From: Larix sibirica
Lineage: Eukaryota > Streptophyta > Pinopsida > Pinales > Pinaceae
Length of the DNA stretch: 15,773 nt
Direction: 5' to 3'
NCBI GenBank assembly: GCA_004151065.3
Contig: NWUY0300013201.1
Coordinates: forward strand, 8,406-24,178
Each line of letters begins with the position of its first letter. The stretch's first letter is position 1. A program made the translations under genes and the position numbers. Positions 1 to 9,510 of the stretch are shown one piece after another. The notes under the pieces are model-generated. The model was not told the origin of the DNA, searched no databases, and worked only from the letters and a program-made list of their open reading frames with translations.

Positions 1-1058
1 AATTCGCCCCCCTCTTGTCTAGTTGATCCATGTATTGAGTGTGAGATCTAATCTCCATCGTTGATCGTCATCATTGTGTCTTTTAATCTCAACCATCGAT
101 TAAAAAGTTGGTTAGGGATTCAGTGCCTCTCAAAGCTATGAAAGAGAGAGCACCCCTCATTGTAAAGGGACTTTTGGCTCTTGGATATTCGGCTAATAGA
201 GAAATATTTTGCAGAGATCTTATGTCTTCTTTGATGGAATGTTCTCGAGCTTGATTGTATATCGATTCTCCTAGACATTTGAGTAGATTTGTGGTGATTT
301 CATACATAATTTTGTGGAGGCCAAATTGTTTGTAAGATAGCGACTTGGTAGAGGGCGATTTTGTGAGGGATCTCCAAATCTCTCTTTCCAATTCCTTTCA
401 ACTCAAGGAGTATTTCAATTGTGTCTTGGATCATTGTTGTGCTTCGTGATTTATCTTGCAATCATAGTTTTCTCTTTTGTGAATCAAATCTAACTTCAGT
501 TGTTTGTATTTACAAGGAGAAGGGTGCACTAGCTTCCTTGGGGTAAATCAATTTCACTTGAATCTCCACCGATTTTGCTTCAAATTGATTCGAAGAGGAA
601 AGATCATCATTGCACTTGGCATCTACAAGAATTTCGGGTAATCTCTACCATTATTTATCTTGTTTCAATTTCTATTCCATTAATCGCTTATAAAAATTAA
701 CAAGTTAAAACCCTCATTTTGTAGAAGTAGTAGTTCCAGTCACCTTTTGCTTTTATGGTTAAAAACCCAAATTGGAATTCGCATAAAACCCTTAGAAACC
801 AATTTTGTCTTAAAATCCGACTCCATTTGCCAATCTTTTAGCACTGGTCCTCTTTGGGGCAATTCGCCATCCTTGGGTAATCTCACGTTTTGATCATTGG
901 GTGATTTGGGTGTTGTTTGAATCACTTTTAACTGTCACATCTATTATCAAGCAACAATTTGTAGTGCCATTAAATGGTAAACCATTAAAACACTCGTACA
1001 TATCCATTTGCTATTTTGAGTGAATAAACCCTTGCTGAAGTGAATTGGGTATTTTACA
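1..1058 (+). repeat. Non-coding stretch, possible fragment of an LTR (R/U5-like)
   Basis: No believable gene on either strand; the 100-codon minus-strand frame at 89-391 has no recognisable content. Three features suggest retrotransposon LTR sequence. The phrase ATCTCAACCATCGATT near 87-102 is of a kind common in plant U3 regions. The motif GGGTGCACTAG at 522-532 recurs in the gypsy LTR on the right (near 14862 and 14985). The stretch TTGGGTATTTTACA ending at 1058 differs at two bases from the last 14 bases of that LTR. No matching second LTR, primer binding site or coding region was found, so the boundaries and the LTR assignment are inference. Confidence 0.3.
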
Positions 1059-2267
1059 TTGCCACTAAATCTATCTTAGATCCTTTAAGTAATTTCATCT
1101 ATTGGGGTAATTTCATCCGGGTTGATAATCTTATCAATTGCTAAAGCCTCTCAACCTGTTTATTAACGTCTTTCGTCAGTAGCCACCTATCGATCTAGGA
1201 TACTAATACAAGATACCACTACTTACATTTTCCTCCCATTCGATGCTTGTGTGTGTCTTGTCTATAAAGTTAGTCTTTCCAAGTTAGCTAGGGTCTCCCC
1301 CTTGGTCTTGCTTTTAGCTTGGCCTAGAGTGACAAGAGCCCGTCCAGTGTGACAACTACTCCAATAGTAGTGGACAAGGCCCTTGCGGTGTCACTTGGTT
1401 TAGCTGATTTCCCTCTACCATCCTGGATAGGATCCCTCTTAGTAGCAGCTACAACCTAGGTGATAACAGTTCTATTGGCAAATCCAGTTTTAGAACAAGA
1501 GAATTTCTTGATTTAATGAACTATCTTAAAGCTGGAACTTTTCAACAATTTTAATTACATGTTTTGAGCTTTAAATTCTGATTTACAGATTCAACTCTTC
1601 ACAAGTTTTAAGCTCTTATATTGCTAGTAGGAAAACAAAGCTACACTAACAACCTTCTTTTGAGTTAATTTCGAGCACATACTCCACTTACAAATTCAGG
1701 AAATTAACTCAAATCCTCATATTTTAGCTCATAATCTTATGCATGCGAATAGTTAATAAATCTGAATTTGGACTAATTTTCACTCTTTACTCATGACACT
1801 TTGGATGGTTAAGAGATCTGTAAGTCATTCCCTTTGTTGAGTTTTCTTTACAGGTTTCATAGTAATTTCAGAAAGTTTCTTGCAAAATTAACTTGTTTCT
1901 CATTATTTGTGCTTACACTTATGAATGCACTGGTTAATAATCTCTAAGCTCAAAGCACTCACTTTCTTATAAGTCTTGATATCATTTTTATAGATGAAAC
2001 ATTTAGTTACTTAAAACATATAAATCAGATTTACTTATTTACCTATGGACTCAATTTTTTTTAAAGAATCTGATTTTCAAAACTTGTTTGATGTGATGTT
2101 TATATTAATCATGGAATTTAACTTGTAATTTGCATAGTGTGCTTATGTAATGCTTAGATTACTTCATGTTTCATTTCTTTAATCAACAAGTATTTCATTG
2201 TGAGAATATTCATTTTACTTCTGAGTTTAATGCTTAAGTTGGGATTAATGTATTTATTGTTACAAGT
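1059..2267. other. AT-rich non-coding stretch without a gene
   Basis: Nothing coding can be supported. The part from about 1290 to 1400 is less AT-rich and contains short related words (GACAAGAGCCC, GGACAAGGCCC). From 1480 onward the sequence is AT-rich with many stops in all frames. One small perfect inverted repeat is present at 1659-1672 and 1700-1713 (14 bp arms, 27-base loop, core TTGAGTTAATTTC). It may be chance in such AT-rich DNA. Confidence 0.6.
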
Positions 2268-2365
2268 CTTCTTCCCTCATTCCACGCAACCATTTAACTC
2301 AAGCAACCACAGTTCTCACACCTTGAAGAGCAACTCAAGCAATCATCTAATCTCCAAGTCCTAGA
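2268..2365 (+). repeat. 98-bp direct repeat, copy 1
   Basis: Starts CTTCTTCCCTCATTCCAC and ends AATCTCCAAGTCCTAGA. It matches 2581-2678 over its full length with four mismatches and no gap by eye. The copies are 313 bp apart start to start, with 215 bp between them. Neither edge has the TG...CA ends of an LTR. Confidence 0.9.
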
Positions 2366-2580
2366 CAAGTACTAGTTGCCTTAGGGAATCCCCCCTTAGT
2401 AGTTCAACCCACTTCAAGAGAAGAGTAGGTGAGTAGGCGTGGGTGATAGCTACCTTATTTCTGTAGTTGCACTTAAGTAGTATCCTTTGAGTGCTTGCAA
2501 TCTGGGATGTTAGTTTTTGTGGCAACAGGGGGTAATGGGCACCATTTTCATAGGTATTGTTGAAGCGCAATTGCCAATTG

Positions 2581-2678
2581 CTTCTTCCCTCATTCCACTC
2601 GACCATTTAACTCAAGCAACCACAATTCTCACACCTTGAAGAGCAACTCAAGCAATCCTCTAATCTCCAAGTCCTAGA
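2581..2678 (+). repeat. 98-bp direct repeat, copy 2
   Basis: Second copy of the repeat at 2268-2365, four mismatches. The 215 bp between the copies hold no recognisable coding sequence. A duplication of about 313 bp whose intervening part was then replaced, or a small insertion flanked by long duplicated ends, are both possible. Confidence 0.9.
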
Positions 2679-3469
2679 GCTTGCTCTCTTTTGAGCCTAA
2701 TTGACATATCTTTTTCTTGAAGTAAATTTTGTCTTAATTATTTCTCTCTTGTTAATGTGTGGCATTATTCTTGCTATTGTGGTTACATATTGGAGATCAT
2801 ATTGGTAGCATTGTCCATATTATTTCTCTTGGGCCATTGAAGAGATAGTATTATCTTGTTGGATTGGATCTAAGGTAAGATTATCTATCTTGGATTCCTT
2901 TGTCATCATGCATTAAAGGGAGGTTCTTCCTAGATTGTTCTTCATTAGAATGGTGCAGTTCTAACCCCCTTCGTGTAGGGTACACCCAAGGAAGGATGTA
3001 CAAGAGGAAGTCTCTCCTTCCCTTTGTGACTGCAATTGAACCCTCTCATACACCCATGGAGGTAAAGGTAGCCTAGAACATTCTTATTTCCTGGATGGAC
3101 TTTTAAGCAATTCCCTTTAAGTTAGTGATGCTTTGACTCCATTTTCCCTAGATCGAATTGGCACTAGTCCTTGGAGTAGTTTCCTTATCCTCCCATCACC
3201 ATTAAAAAATCCTCCCAACATTTTGCTAGAGCAACCTCTTTAGAATCACCTTGGTAGTTATTGTCTTTGCCCTAGTAATCCTATCTTAGGGAGGACTCCC
3301 CCTTGAGTTGGAGAATAGCCAAACTAAATTGAGAGGGGATAGGTGTGGTTACATTGGCCTTTTCCCTTTATTCCCCTCAGCTAGCTTGCATCTTCAGAAC
3401 TTTAATCACACATGCTAGTTTGGGAGGTAATAGGAAGATAGCTAGAGTTGGGATTGGGAATTTTTTTTA
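2679..3469. other. Non-coding stretch without a gene
   Basis: No open frame of note and no recognisable motif. The composition is mixed, with pyrimidine-rich and C-rich patches (for example around 2960-3010 and 3290-3310). It leads into the 5' limit of the + strand LINE relic, whose true 5' end cannot be located. Confidence 0.5.
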
Positions 3470-6033
3470 AATTTACGAGCCTGGTCGAGTGAACATAGCT
3501 GAAATTGTCAATTAGCAACACTCTTTCCCAAATTTGTGACTAAAGAACAAAACGAGAATCTTTTGGAGGCAATTTTCAAGGAGAAATTAAAAGTAGTATT
3601 ATCATCTTTCAAGAAAGACAAAGGTTTAGGCCCCGATGGGTGGATTGATGAATTTTTTCTTGGATTCTATGACCTATTAGAAGAAGACTTGTTTAGGGTG
3701 ACTGAAGAGGTCAAGAGCTCAAGCAGGATGCCTGGGAGCTTCAATTCAACTTTTATTGCACTTATTCTGAAGAAAGAAAAACTTGAATCATTTGACGAAT
3801 TCAGGGCTATCTCCCTCTATAATTGTATCTATAAAATCATAGCAAAGGTGATTGCAGTTAGAATCAAAGTCTCTTAGAGGCAATATCATCAAAACATTTT
3901 GGCTTCTTGGAGGGAAAGCAAATCCATGAAGCAATAGGTATGCACAAGAGGGTCTTCATTATTTAAAAAGTAAGAAGATGTCAACTATGGTCATCAACTT
4001 GGATTTATCAAAGGCATTTGATAGAACTAATTGATTGTATCTAAGGTTAATTTTGATCCAAGTAGGGTTTAATGTTTCTATTATAAAATGGATTAAGGGT
4101 TGTGTAACCACAGTGAACTTTGCCCTATTGATGAATGGAGCAGCATCGGACATTTTCAAACCTGCCAGAGGATTAAGACAAGGATGCCATTTATCCTCCT
4201 TATTATTCCTCTTGGCAACTGAAGGGCTAAGTAGGGCAGCCATGGAAGCAAAAAGGAGAGTGTTCAAGGCATAAAAATGGCTCAATCCTATTAATTCATC
4301 TTGTATTTGTAGATTGGAGAGAGAAGCTAGAAAGATTTAAGAGATTTTGAATTTTTTTGTGTAGCTACTAGAGTGGAGGCCAATGGTCAAAAACATACAT
4401 ATAGCTTCAATGGGATGAGGGAGGAAGCCATTCAAAGACCATCTTTGATGTTCTCTTTTAAAGCCATTGATATGCCTGAAGGTTTAAAGTACTTGGGCTT
4501 CATCTTAAAACCTAACAACTATGGGTACGAAACACTATGGGTTGTTGATTGAAAGATTGCGAATGGAATTTATTGTTGGTGCAACAAATGGTTTTCAAGG
4601 GGCAGGAGATAAACCACATTGTATAATGGTACTTGTTGGCTTTCATTCCAAAAGGAGTTCTAGAAAGGTTTAGTAGAGTGTGTTTTAATTTCCTATGGGG
4701 AGGAAGGCATGATACACAAGGGATTCACCTAGCTAAATGGCTCGATATAGCTAGGCTAAAAGATATGCGAGGTTGGGAACTTAAGTACATTCACCTGTTT
4801 GGGAAATCACTAGTAGCAAAAGCACTATGGAATTTAATGACATAAGACAACTTGTGGAAACTAATGGAACAACAAAAGCATAAAAGTTACTTTACAAAAG
4901 AACACTCATGGATATAAAGAAATACCAAGAAAAGCATAAAAAATGTTTCTAATCGGTGGAATGCTTTGTTGCTGGCCTTTCCTATTATTAGTAATAATTT
5001 ATCAAGGAAGCAAGGAAATGGGACACGAGTGATATTGGGTGCAGATTCTATCTTGAGATGTGGGAATGTCATTATACTACCTCTATATGACATAGACATT
5101 ATTCATAGCAAAGGCTTGTACTCCTTGAAACAAGTAGAAGATAATGATACAACTACTATCTGGTCACAACGATGGAAATCAGCTCAATACTTTGAGTTAG
5201 AAGGGGAGAGAAAAGCTAGATGGATTATGTTCAGTCATATAATAATTAAGGACAAAGTTACTATTACTTATGCAAGAGAGCAAAGAAAGACATTGGTCAT
5301 TTAATGATTAGGTGCCCCTATGCAGGCCAATTATGGAAGGATGTACAAGTTGACCGGTTGTCAAAATGTATGGAATGGTTCTACAATTGAGCAGTTCTTG
5401 GGGAGTGGTTCAGGAAAAAAGAGTTAAAAGCATCCAAGGCTTTACCTTATTTAGTGATGTGGGGCATATGACTTGCTCATAAAAATAATACAAGTATTCT
5501 CACAGGTGTATGGTTTATTCCAAGGCTGCAAAATGGAGGTGAAGGTAAAAGTCCCAAGACAAATAGAGGAGTTATTGATTCAAAAATCATATCTATGGGG
5601 CTTCTTCGAGGGAGTCAAAGAGAGTCCATGAAATCTCTGTAGCGCTGGTGGGATTATATTTTTCTAATAATCATTTCATCAAATTCAAAGTAGGCTTGGG
5701 TCCAACAACAAACAATTCAGCTGTAGTCCTAGCTTTAAAAAGCCTCTTAAAACTGCCAATAGAGAAACGGATTAATCATTTACAAGGTTTTGGGGATTCT
5801 TCACTTGTTATCAATTGGATGAGAGGTGATAGTGAGATTCAAAATGTGAATCTCAGACCACTAGTAGATCATCTAAGATCAGTCTCTGGGCTTTTTCAAA
5901 ATATTTCATATACCCATATAATTAGAGAACCCGATACAGTAGTGATTCTTCCCGCATCATGTTGGACTCTCTAAGGAAGTCCAACATGATGCGGGAAGAA
6001 TCACTGGACAGAATTTTATCACAAACTACTTAG
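3470..6033 (+). pseudogene. LINE ORF2 remnant: reverse transcriptase, zf-RVT, RNase H
   Basis: In a live element this protein copies the LINE RNA at the target site. The RT part is visible in fragments. 3503-3877 carries DKGLGPDGW, MPGSFNSTFIALI and AISLYNCIYKIIAKVIA; FGFLEGKQIHEAIG is near 3898-3940. 3978-4274 carries the catalytic Asp in INLDLSKAFD, an in-frame TGA at 4032 where Trp is expected, and GLRQGCHLSS instead of the usual QGCPLSP. The second catalytic motif, usually FVDD or FADD, reads FVDW near 4306-4317, so RT is dead. Later fragments are MPEGLKYLGF, WLAFIPKGVLERF and FNFLWGG (about 4470-4845) and WNALLLAFPIISNN (about 4960-5000). The zf-RVT region (HLMIRCPYAGQLW) is near 5290-5340. 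RNase H begins with FFEG in place of FFDG near 5602 and has NNSAVVLAL where the catalytic Glu is expected. Family assignment is firm; function is lost. Confidence 0.85.
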
Positions 6034-6299
6034 CCAGTGACATGAAGCGGTGTTTAAAAGTTGCTAGTACCTTGTTTCTATTTTTCTTGATCTGGTAAAG
6101 ATAATTTTGTTGTTTAATATTTGTTTATGTATAAACCCCAAACTAAAGATTCAAGAAAATATATGTTGGGTCCTTTTGTAAAAAGGGGGATTTTTATTAC
6201 CTTAATATTGATAGTAGTCAACCTAGTGTCAAAGAAATCAATGATTATGAACAAGTCTTTTTTGACAAAATGCCAAAGAACTAAATAATGTAATTAACC
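5715..6299 (+). repeat. Tandem duplication of LINE 3' end, copy 1
   Basis: Begins at ATTCAGCT (5715-5722) inside the RNase H coding part and runs through the end of the ORF and about 270 bases of non-coding tail. The next copy follows directly at 6300. By eye the copies are about 92% identical over the first 200 bases, with small indels; copy 1 has about 14 extra bases near 5723-5740. The octamer ATTCAGCT stands at the start of both copies and just after the second (6881-6888), which marks the duplication joints. Confidence 0.9.
5941..6005. repeat. Perfect 28-bp inverted repeat (hairpin) within duplication copy 1
   Basis: Arms 5941-5968 and 5978-6005 are exact reverse complements; the 9-base loop is CTCTAAGGA. 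The right arm corresponds to sequence also present in copy 2 (AGAATCACTGGACAG follows in both). The left arm has no counterpart there and replaces sequence near GCAGTAGATGGACTC. Confidence 0.95.
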
Positions 6300-6880
6300 A
6301 TTCAGCTGAATAGCCTCTTAAAACTGGCAAAAGAGAAAAGGATTAATGATTTACAAGGTTTTGGGGATTCTTCACTTGTTATCAACTGGATGAGAGTTGA
6401 TAGTCAGATTCAAAACGTGAATCCCAGACCACTAGTAGATCATCTAAAATCAGTCTCTGGGCTTTTTCAAAATATTTCATATACCCATTAATTAGAGAAG
6501 TCAATACAGCAGTAGATGGACTCTCTAAGGAGGGTCAACAGGTAGAAGTTGGACTCTTGATGCTGGAAGAATCACTGGACAGAATTCTATCACAAACTAC
6601 TTAGCCAGTGACATGAAGCGGTGTTTAAAAGTTGCTAGTATCTTGTTTCTATTTTTCTTGATCTGGTAAAGATAATTTTGTTGTTTTATATTTGTTTATG
6701 TATAAACCCAAACTAAACATTCAAGAAAATATATGTTCGGAGGACTTTTTGTAGAAATGGGGATTTTTAATATTTTATTACCTTGATATAGATAGTAGTC
6801 AACCTAGTGTCCAAGAAGACAATGATTACGAACAAGTCTTTTTTGACAAAATGCCAAAGAACTAAATAATATAATTAACC
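6300..6880 (+). repeat. Tandem duplication of LINE 3' end, copy 2
   Basis: Second copy of 5715-6299. It lacks the palindrome found in copy 1 and therefore shows the earlier state of that segment. The non-coding tails of both copies match closely, for example ACAAGTCTTTTTTGACAAAA in both. Confidence 0.9.
6310..6604 (+). pseudogene. Second, partial copy of the LINE RNase H C-terminal half
   Basis: Created by the tandem duplication. It encodes remnants such as GFGDSSLVINWM (the catalytic Asp of the RNase H GDS motif is kept) and ends with DGLSKEGQQVEVG and ESLDRILSQTT before TAG at 6602-6604. This last part is the typical C-terminal end of plant LINE RNase H, including its final conserved Asp, and it is better preserved here than in copy 1, where a palindrome replaces it. 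The N-terminal half of the domain with the first catalytic residues is missing and there is no start of its own, so it is not a gene. Confidence 0.8.
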
Positions 6881-6889
6881 ATTCAGCTA

Positions 6890-8059
6890 TGAATAGATAT
6901 TATGATTTTTTTTATTTGGAAATGAAAAAGAAAAAGAAAACAATAAAACTATCAAAGAGCTCAATACCAATTCCCAACTCAACACCTAGAAATCAATCGA
7001 TCATCTCAATGTACAACCAAAGGCAACGTCAAAACTTCTTAGGCCATTGTGATCCAATGCAAAATTTGGGGACATGACATTATGTATCCTTATTTAGGGA
7101 TTTTCTTGTGGTTATCTCAAGATATTTGGATAGTAGTATTTTGAGTGCAACGCAAAGGCTAAAAGGAGGAATGGTGTGGTCATTTTGTTCTACCTTTTGG
7201 TAGCTATATCCTTTACTTCACTGTAGAAGCTTTTTGAGGTCTAACACTTTTTTCATGGTAACATCACTTATCTTCTCGTACATAATATCTTTGCTTTCAT
7301 ACTGTTACCGTTCCAACTAGCAGGGTAGGCTTGCGAGTGAAAGGCAATCACATAAGAGACTTGGATTGTTGTCACCTTTGTCCAATCTCCTANTAAATTT
7401 CGCCCCTAAAATTATCCTTGTTGAGAACATGCCTTATAATAGTAAAGTAGGTTATTGATGTTAGAAAAAAAATGAATTTGTTTTTCTCTAAATTTAAAGT
7501 GCTCTATGTTTTTTCTTTATACTTTAAATTTTTATTGTGTTTCCATTATAATTATTGTGTATTATTATAGCTTGTGGATTTGTGTATGCAAAATGAGATT
7601 TTCTAATGTAAGGTCAAGGCCATACACCACATCTAATTGGAACTTTTGAGCTCATGGATCTTGAGGAGATACAGACTTTTTTTGTTTTACAACCAAAAAA
7701 AATATGAATGCTTGTTGTAAAAAGGAGTGTAAAATCATTTTGAATGAAAGCAATGTAAATAAAATGCTAAACAAACAAGACTTACTAGGATGTTGTAAGG
7801 AAGGTGGGAATATTGGTATTGTTATATTTTAGATAGTTGAAAGAGTACCAATGTGATACCAACCACAAAAGGAAAGGAAAAAAATCAAATAAATAATCAT
7901 ATACTATATCAAATACTTGGGATGGTTGAAATATTCACACCCTTTGGATCATTTATTTAGGAATATTGCATGGTCAAAGCCAATACTACATGAAACATTG
8001 CTCTTGATTATCTAGTCATCACAACATTGCAATGTGACCATGTTGTTTACCTTGCATCT
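6890..8059. other. AT-rich non-coding stretch with one ambiguous base
   Basis: No gene can be supported. The short frame at 6889-7077 is rich in Lys, Ser and Asn with no motif and looks like chance. An N is present at 7393 (CTCCTANTAAATTT); I see no change of sequence type there. The rest is AT-rich with homopolymer runs. Confidence 0.6.
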
Positions 8060-8180
8060 ACTAGTGAAAAGAATATTAAATGTATAACAAAAGAAAGAAA
8101 ATAGCAAAAGATGATGCAGAACTAGTAAAGAATATTAAATGTACAACAAAAGAAAGAAAATAGCAAAAGATGATGCATAA
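8060..8180 (+). repeat. Two tandem copies of a 60-61 bp unit
   Basis: Units 8060-8120 and 8121-8180 both start ACTAGT and contain GAATATTAAATGTA, ACAAAAGAAAGAAAATAGCA and GATGATGCA. They differ by about three single bases and a one-base indel. The copies are almost identical, so the duplication is recent compared with the surrounding diverged repeats. Confidence 0.9.
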
Positions 8181-8630
8181 AACATCAAGATTTGATGCAG
8201 GCACAATTGGTATATCATCACTAATATGTGTAGCAAACAAAGAAAGTACACATTATCTAAGAAATTGTTAAACATGTAGGAAATGCCATCACTTCACCAC
8301 CTATGTGTCTATAATGACAACTTAGCTTCCATCAGCATTGTAAGAGGTGACATTTTCCATGTTGGAAGTAGTCAAATTTATGTTGCAAATAACATGGAAT
8401 TGTTCTTCACCTAAGAAATTATATTTCTTATCTTTGAAATATTACAATCCACAAAGAAATGGGACATAAGACAAAGAAATGACCACATCAAAGTCTTAAA
8501 ATGAGTAAAAGAGTCACACCCTCTTTATAGGTGTTTTTCTTTATACCTCCATTGACACTAGAAATATAGAAGATGGTTTATATAACAATCCAAAATCATA
8601 AATTTATTAAATCATCTCATTAATACTCTT
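8181..8630. other. Non-coding stretch without a gene
   Basis: AT-rich with stops in all frames. A short inverted pair (TTCCATGTT near 8356 and AACATGGAA near 8391) is the only structure seen, and it is weak. Confidence 0.6.
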
Positions 8631-8843
8631 AGGCACTTTGTTTCTTAATAACTTGTAAGTTATTATTCCACACTTTTGTGAGTTCAAATGGTTACCTTAG
8701 TTCAATATTTTTTCACAAAGCATATACTTAGATAATGAATTTAGTTAAGACTCGCTACTCAAAAGGTTATTTATATGGATTTGGATATTCCCATCTCAAT
8801 ACTTTACTTCAATTATTTTACATATTTACTTCCATTAATTAAA

Positions 8844-8919
8844 ATGTTAAAAAAAGGTGAAAGGTAAAGCTAACATGCCTATCTCAATGTTAAAAAAGGT
8901 GAAAGGTAAAGGCAACATG
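8844..8919 (+). repeat. Two units of a minisatellite-like repeat
   Basis: Units 8844-8877 and 8887-8919 read ATGTTAAAAAA, GGTGAAAGGTAAA and AACATG, separated by CCTATCTCA. They are diverged relatives of the array at 9101-9190, in the equivalent place of the segmental duplication. Confidence 0.8.
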
Positions 8920-9100
8920 CCTATGGTATTATGACTATTTAGTTATCTAATTTGACTTAGGCAATTTGTTTCTTAATAACTTTTATGTTATTATTTCATG
9001 CTTATGTGAATTCAAATGGGTAGATGAGTTCAACCACTTTTCACATAGCATTTATTTAGATAATGGATTTAATTAGAACTAAGCCATTACTAAAATATTA

Positions 9101-9190
9101 ATGTTAAAAAGGTGGAAAGTAAAGATAACATGTTAAAAAGGTGGAAAGTAAACATAACATGTTAAAAAAGCGGAAAGTAAAGATAACATG
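9101..9190 (+). repeat. 29-bp minisatellite, three units plus a partial fourth
   Basis: Units 9101-9129, 9130-9158 and 9159-9187 each follow ATGTTAAAAAGGTGGAAAGT and end AACATAAC or AGATAAC, with one to three differences. A fourth unit starts with ATG at 9188 and is interrupted by the poly(T) of the minus-strand LINE. Confidence 0.95.
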
Positions 9191-9510
9191 TTTTTTTTTT
9201 GTAAATAAACATTATATATTACTGCTGGAAAATTACAAAGCTTGTTTCATTGAGTCTTCCTAAATCAGGAATTCCTGGCTCAAAACTGCCAAACAGGAAT
9301 CCAGACATAGACCACACAGATACTTCATAATCATTGACCGTCCCAGCTGTGACCAGCCAAACAGGACTCCTGACATAGACATAATGTTTAAAAAGGGAAA
9401 AAAATCAGAACTCCTAAACTTTGAAAACATTCATAGGACCGGTAAAATGACATCAACACAGAACCTACTGGGGATACCCTTCGGTGCACAAAAAGCAGCA
9501 GAAACAAAAC
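9191..9510 (-). other. LINE 3' UTR and poly(A) tail
   Basis: Non-coding 3' end of the minus-strand LINE. It includes a pair of direct repeats on the + strand, GCCAAACAGGAATCCAGACA at 9288 and GCCAAACAGGACTCCTGACA at 9356 (69 bp apart), both followed by TAGAC. It ends with ten T on the + strand at 9191-9200. No clear AATAAA lies just before the tail. Confidence 0.75.

Larger units (their letters stand above)
3470..6890 (+). mobile_element. Old, 5'-truncated L1-type LINE retrotransposon relic
   Basis: Non-LTR retrotransposon of the plant L1 type that carries an RNase H domain after reverse transcriptase. Recognisable order: linker before RT, RT fingers and palm, thumb/connection, zf-RVT-like zinc region, RNase H, then a non-coding tail. 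ORF1 and the endonuclease domain are absent. The coding part is split by many frameshifts, stops and small deletions, so the element is old and inactive. Its 3' end was duplicated in tandem, so the right limit is uncertain; an A-rich patch at about 6923-6948 (GAAAAAGAAAAAGAAAAC) may be a decayed tail. No target-site duplication was found. Confidence 0.85.
8631..9190 (+). repeat. Diverged segmental duplication of about 328 bp
   Basis: Copy 1 starts at 8631 (AGGCACTTTGTTTCTTAATAAC) and copy 2 at 8959 (AGGCAATTTGTTTCTTAATAAC). They share GAGTTCAAATGG / GAATTCAAATGG, TTAGATAATG and other words in the same order. Each copy ends in a block with the word ATGTTAAAAA. Identity is moderate, with indels. 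Copy 2 is cut off by the LINE poly(T) at 9191. Confidence 0.75.

Noticed and set aside
89-391. 100-codon minus-strand frame near the left end
   Set aside because: No recognisable motif, lies in LTR-like non-coding sequence, and has no neighbouring coding context.
1059-1067. TTGCCACTA after the possible left LTR is the reverse complement of TAGTGGCAA after the right LTR
   Set aside because: Only nine bases and in inverse orientation, which fits neither a target duplication nor a primer binding site; treated as coincidence.
2361-2606. 81-codon minus-strand frame between the 98-bp repeats
   Set aside because: Runs across the repeat boundaries, has no motif, and composition looks like translated non-coding DNA.
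2268-2678. TRIM element (miniature LTR retrotransposon)
   Set aside because: The repeats lack TG...CA ends, and no primer binding site or polypurine tract stands at the inner edges.
3959-4285. 108-codon minus-strand frame
   Set aside because: Shadow of the LINE reverse transcriptase palm on the + strand, where the motifs are clear.
6889-7077. 62-codon + strand frame after the tandem duplication
   Set aside because: Low-complexity Lys-rich start from an A-rich patch, no motif; most likely chance.
8060-9190. CRISPR-like array
   Set aside because: Units are head-to-tail without unique spacers of constant length, and the context is a plant nuclear repeat region.
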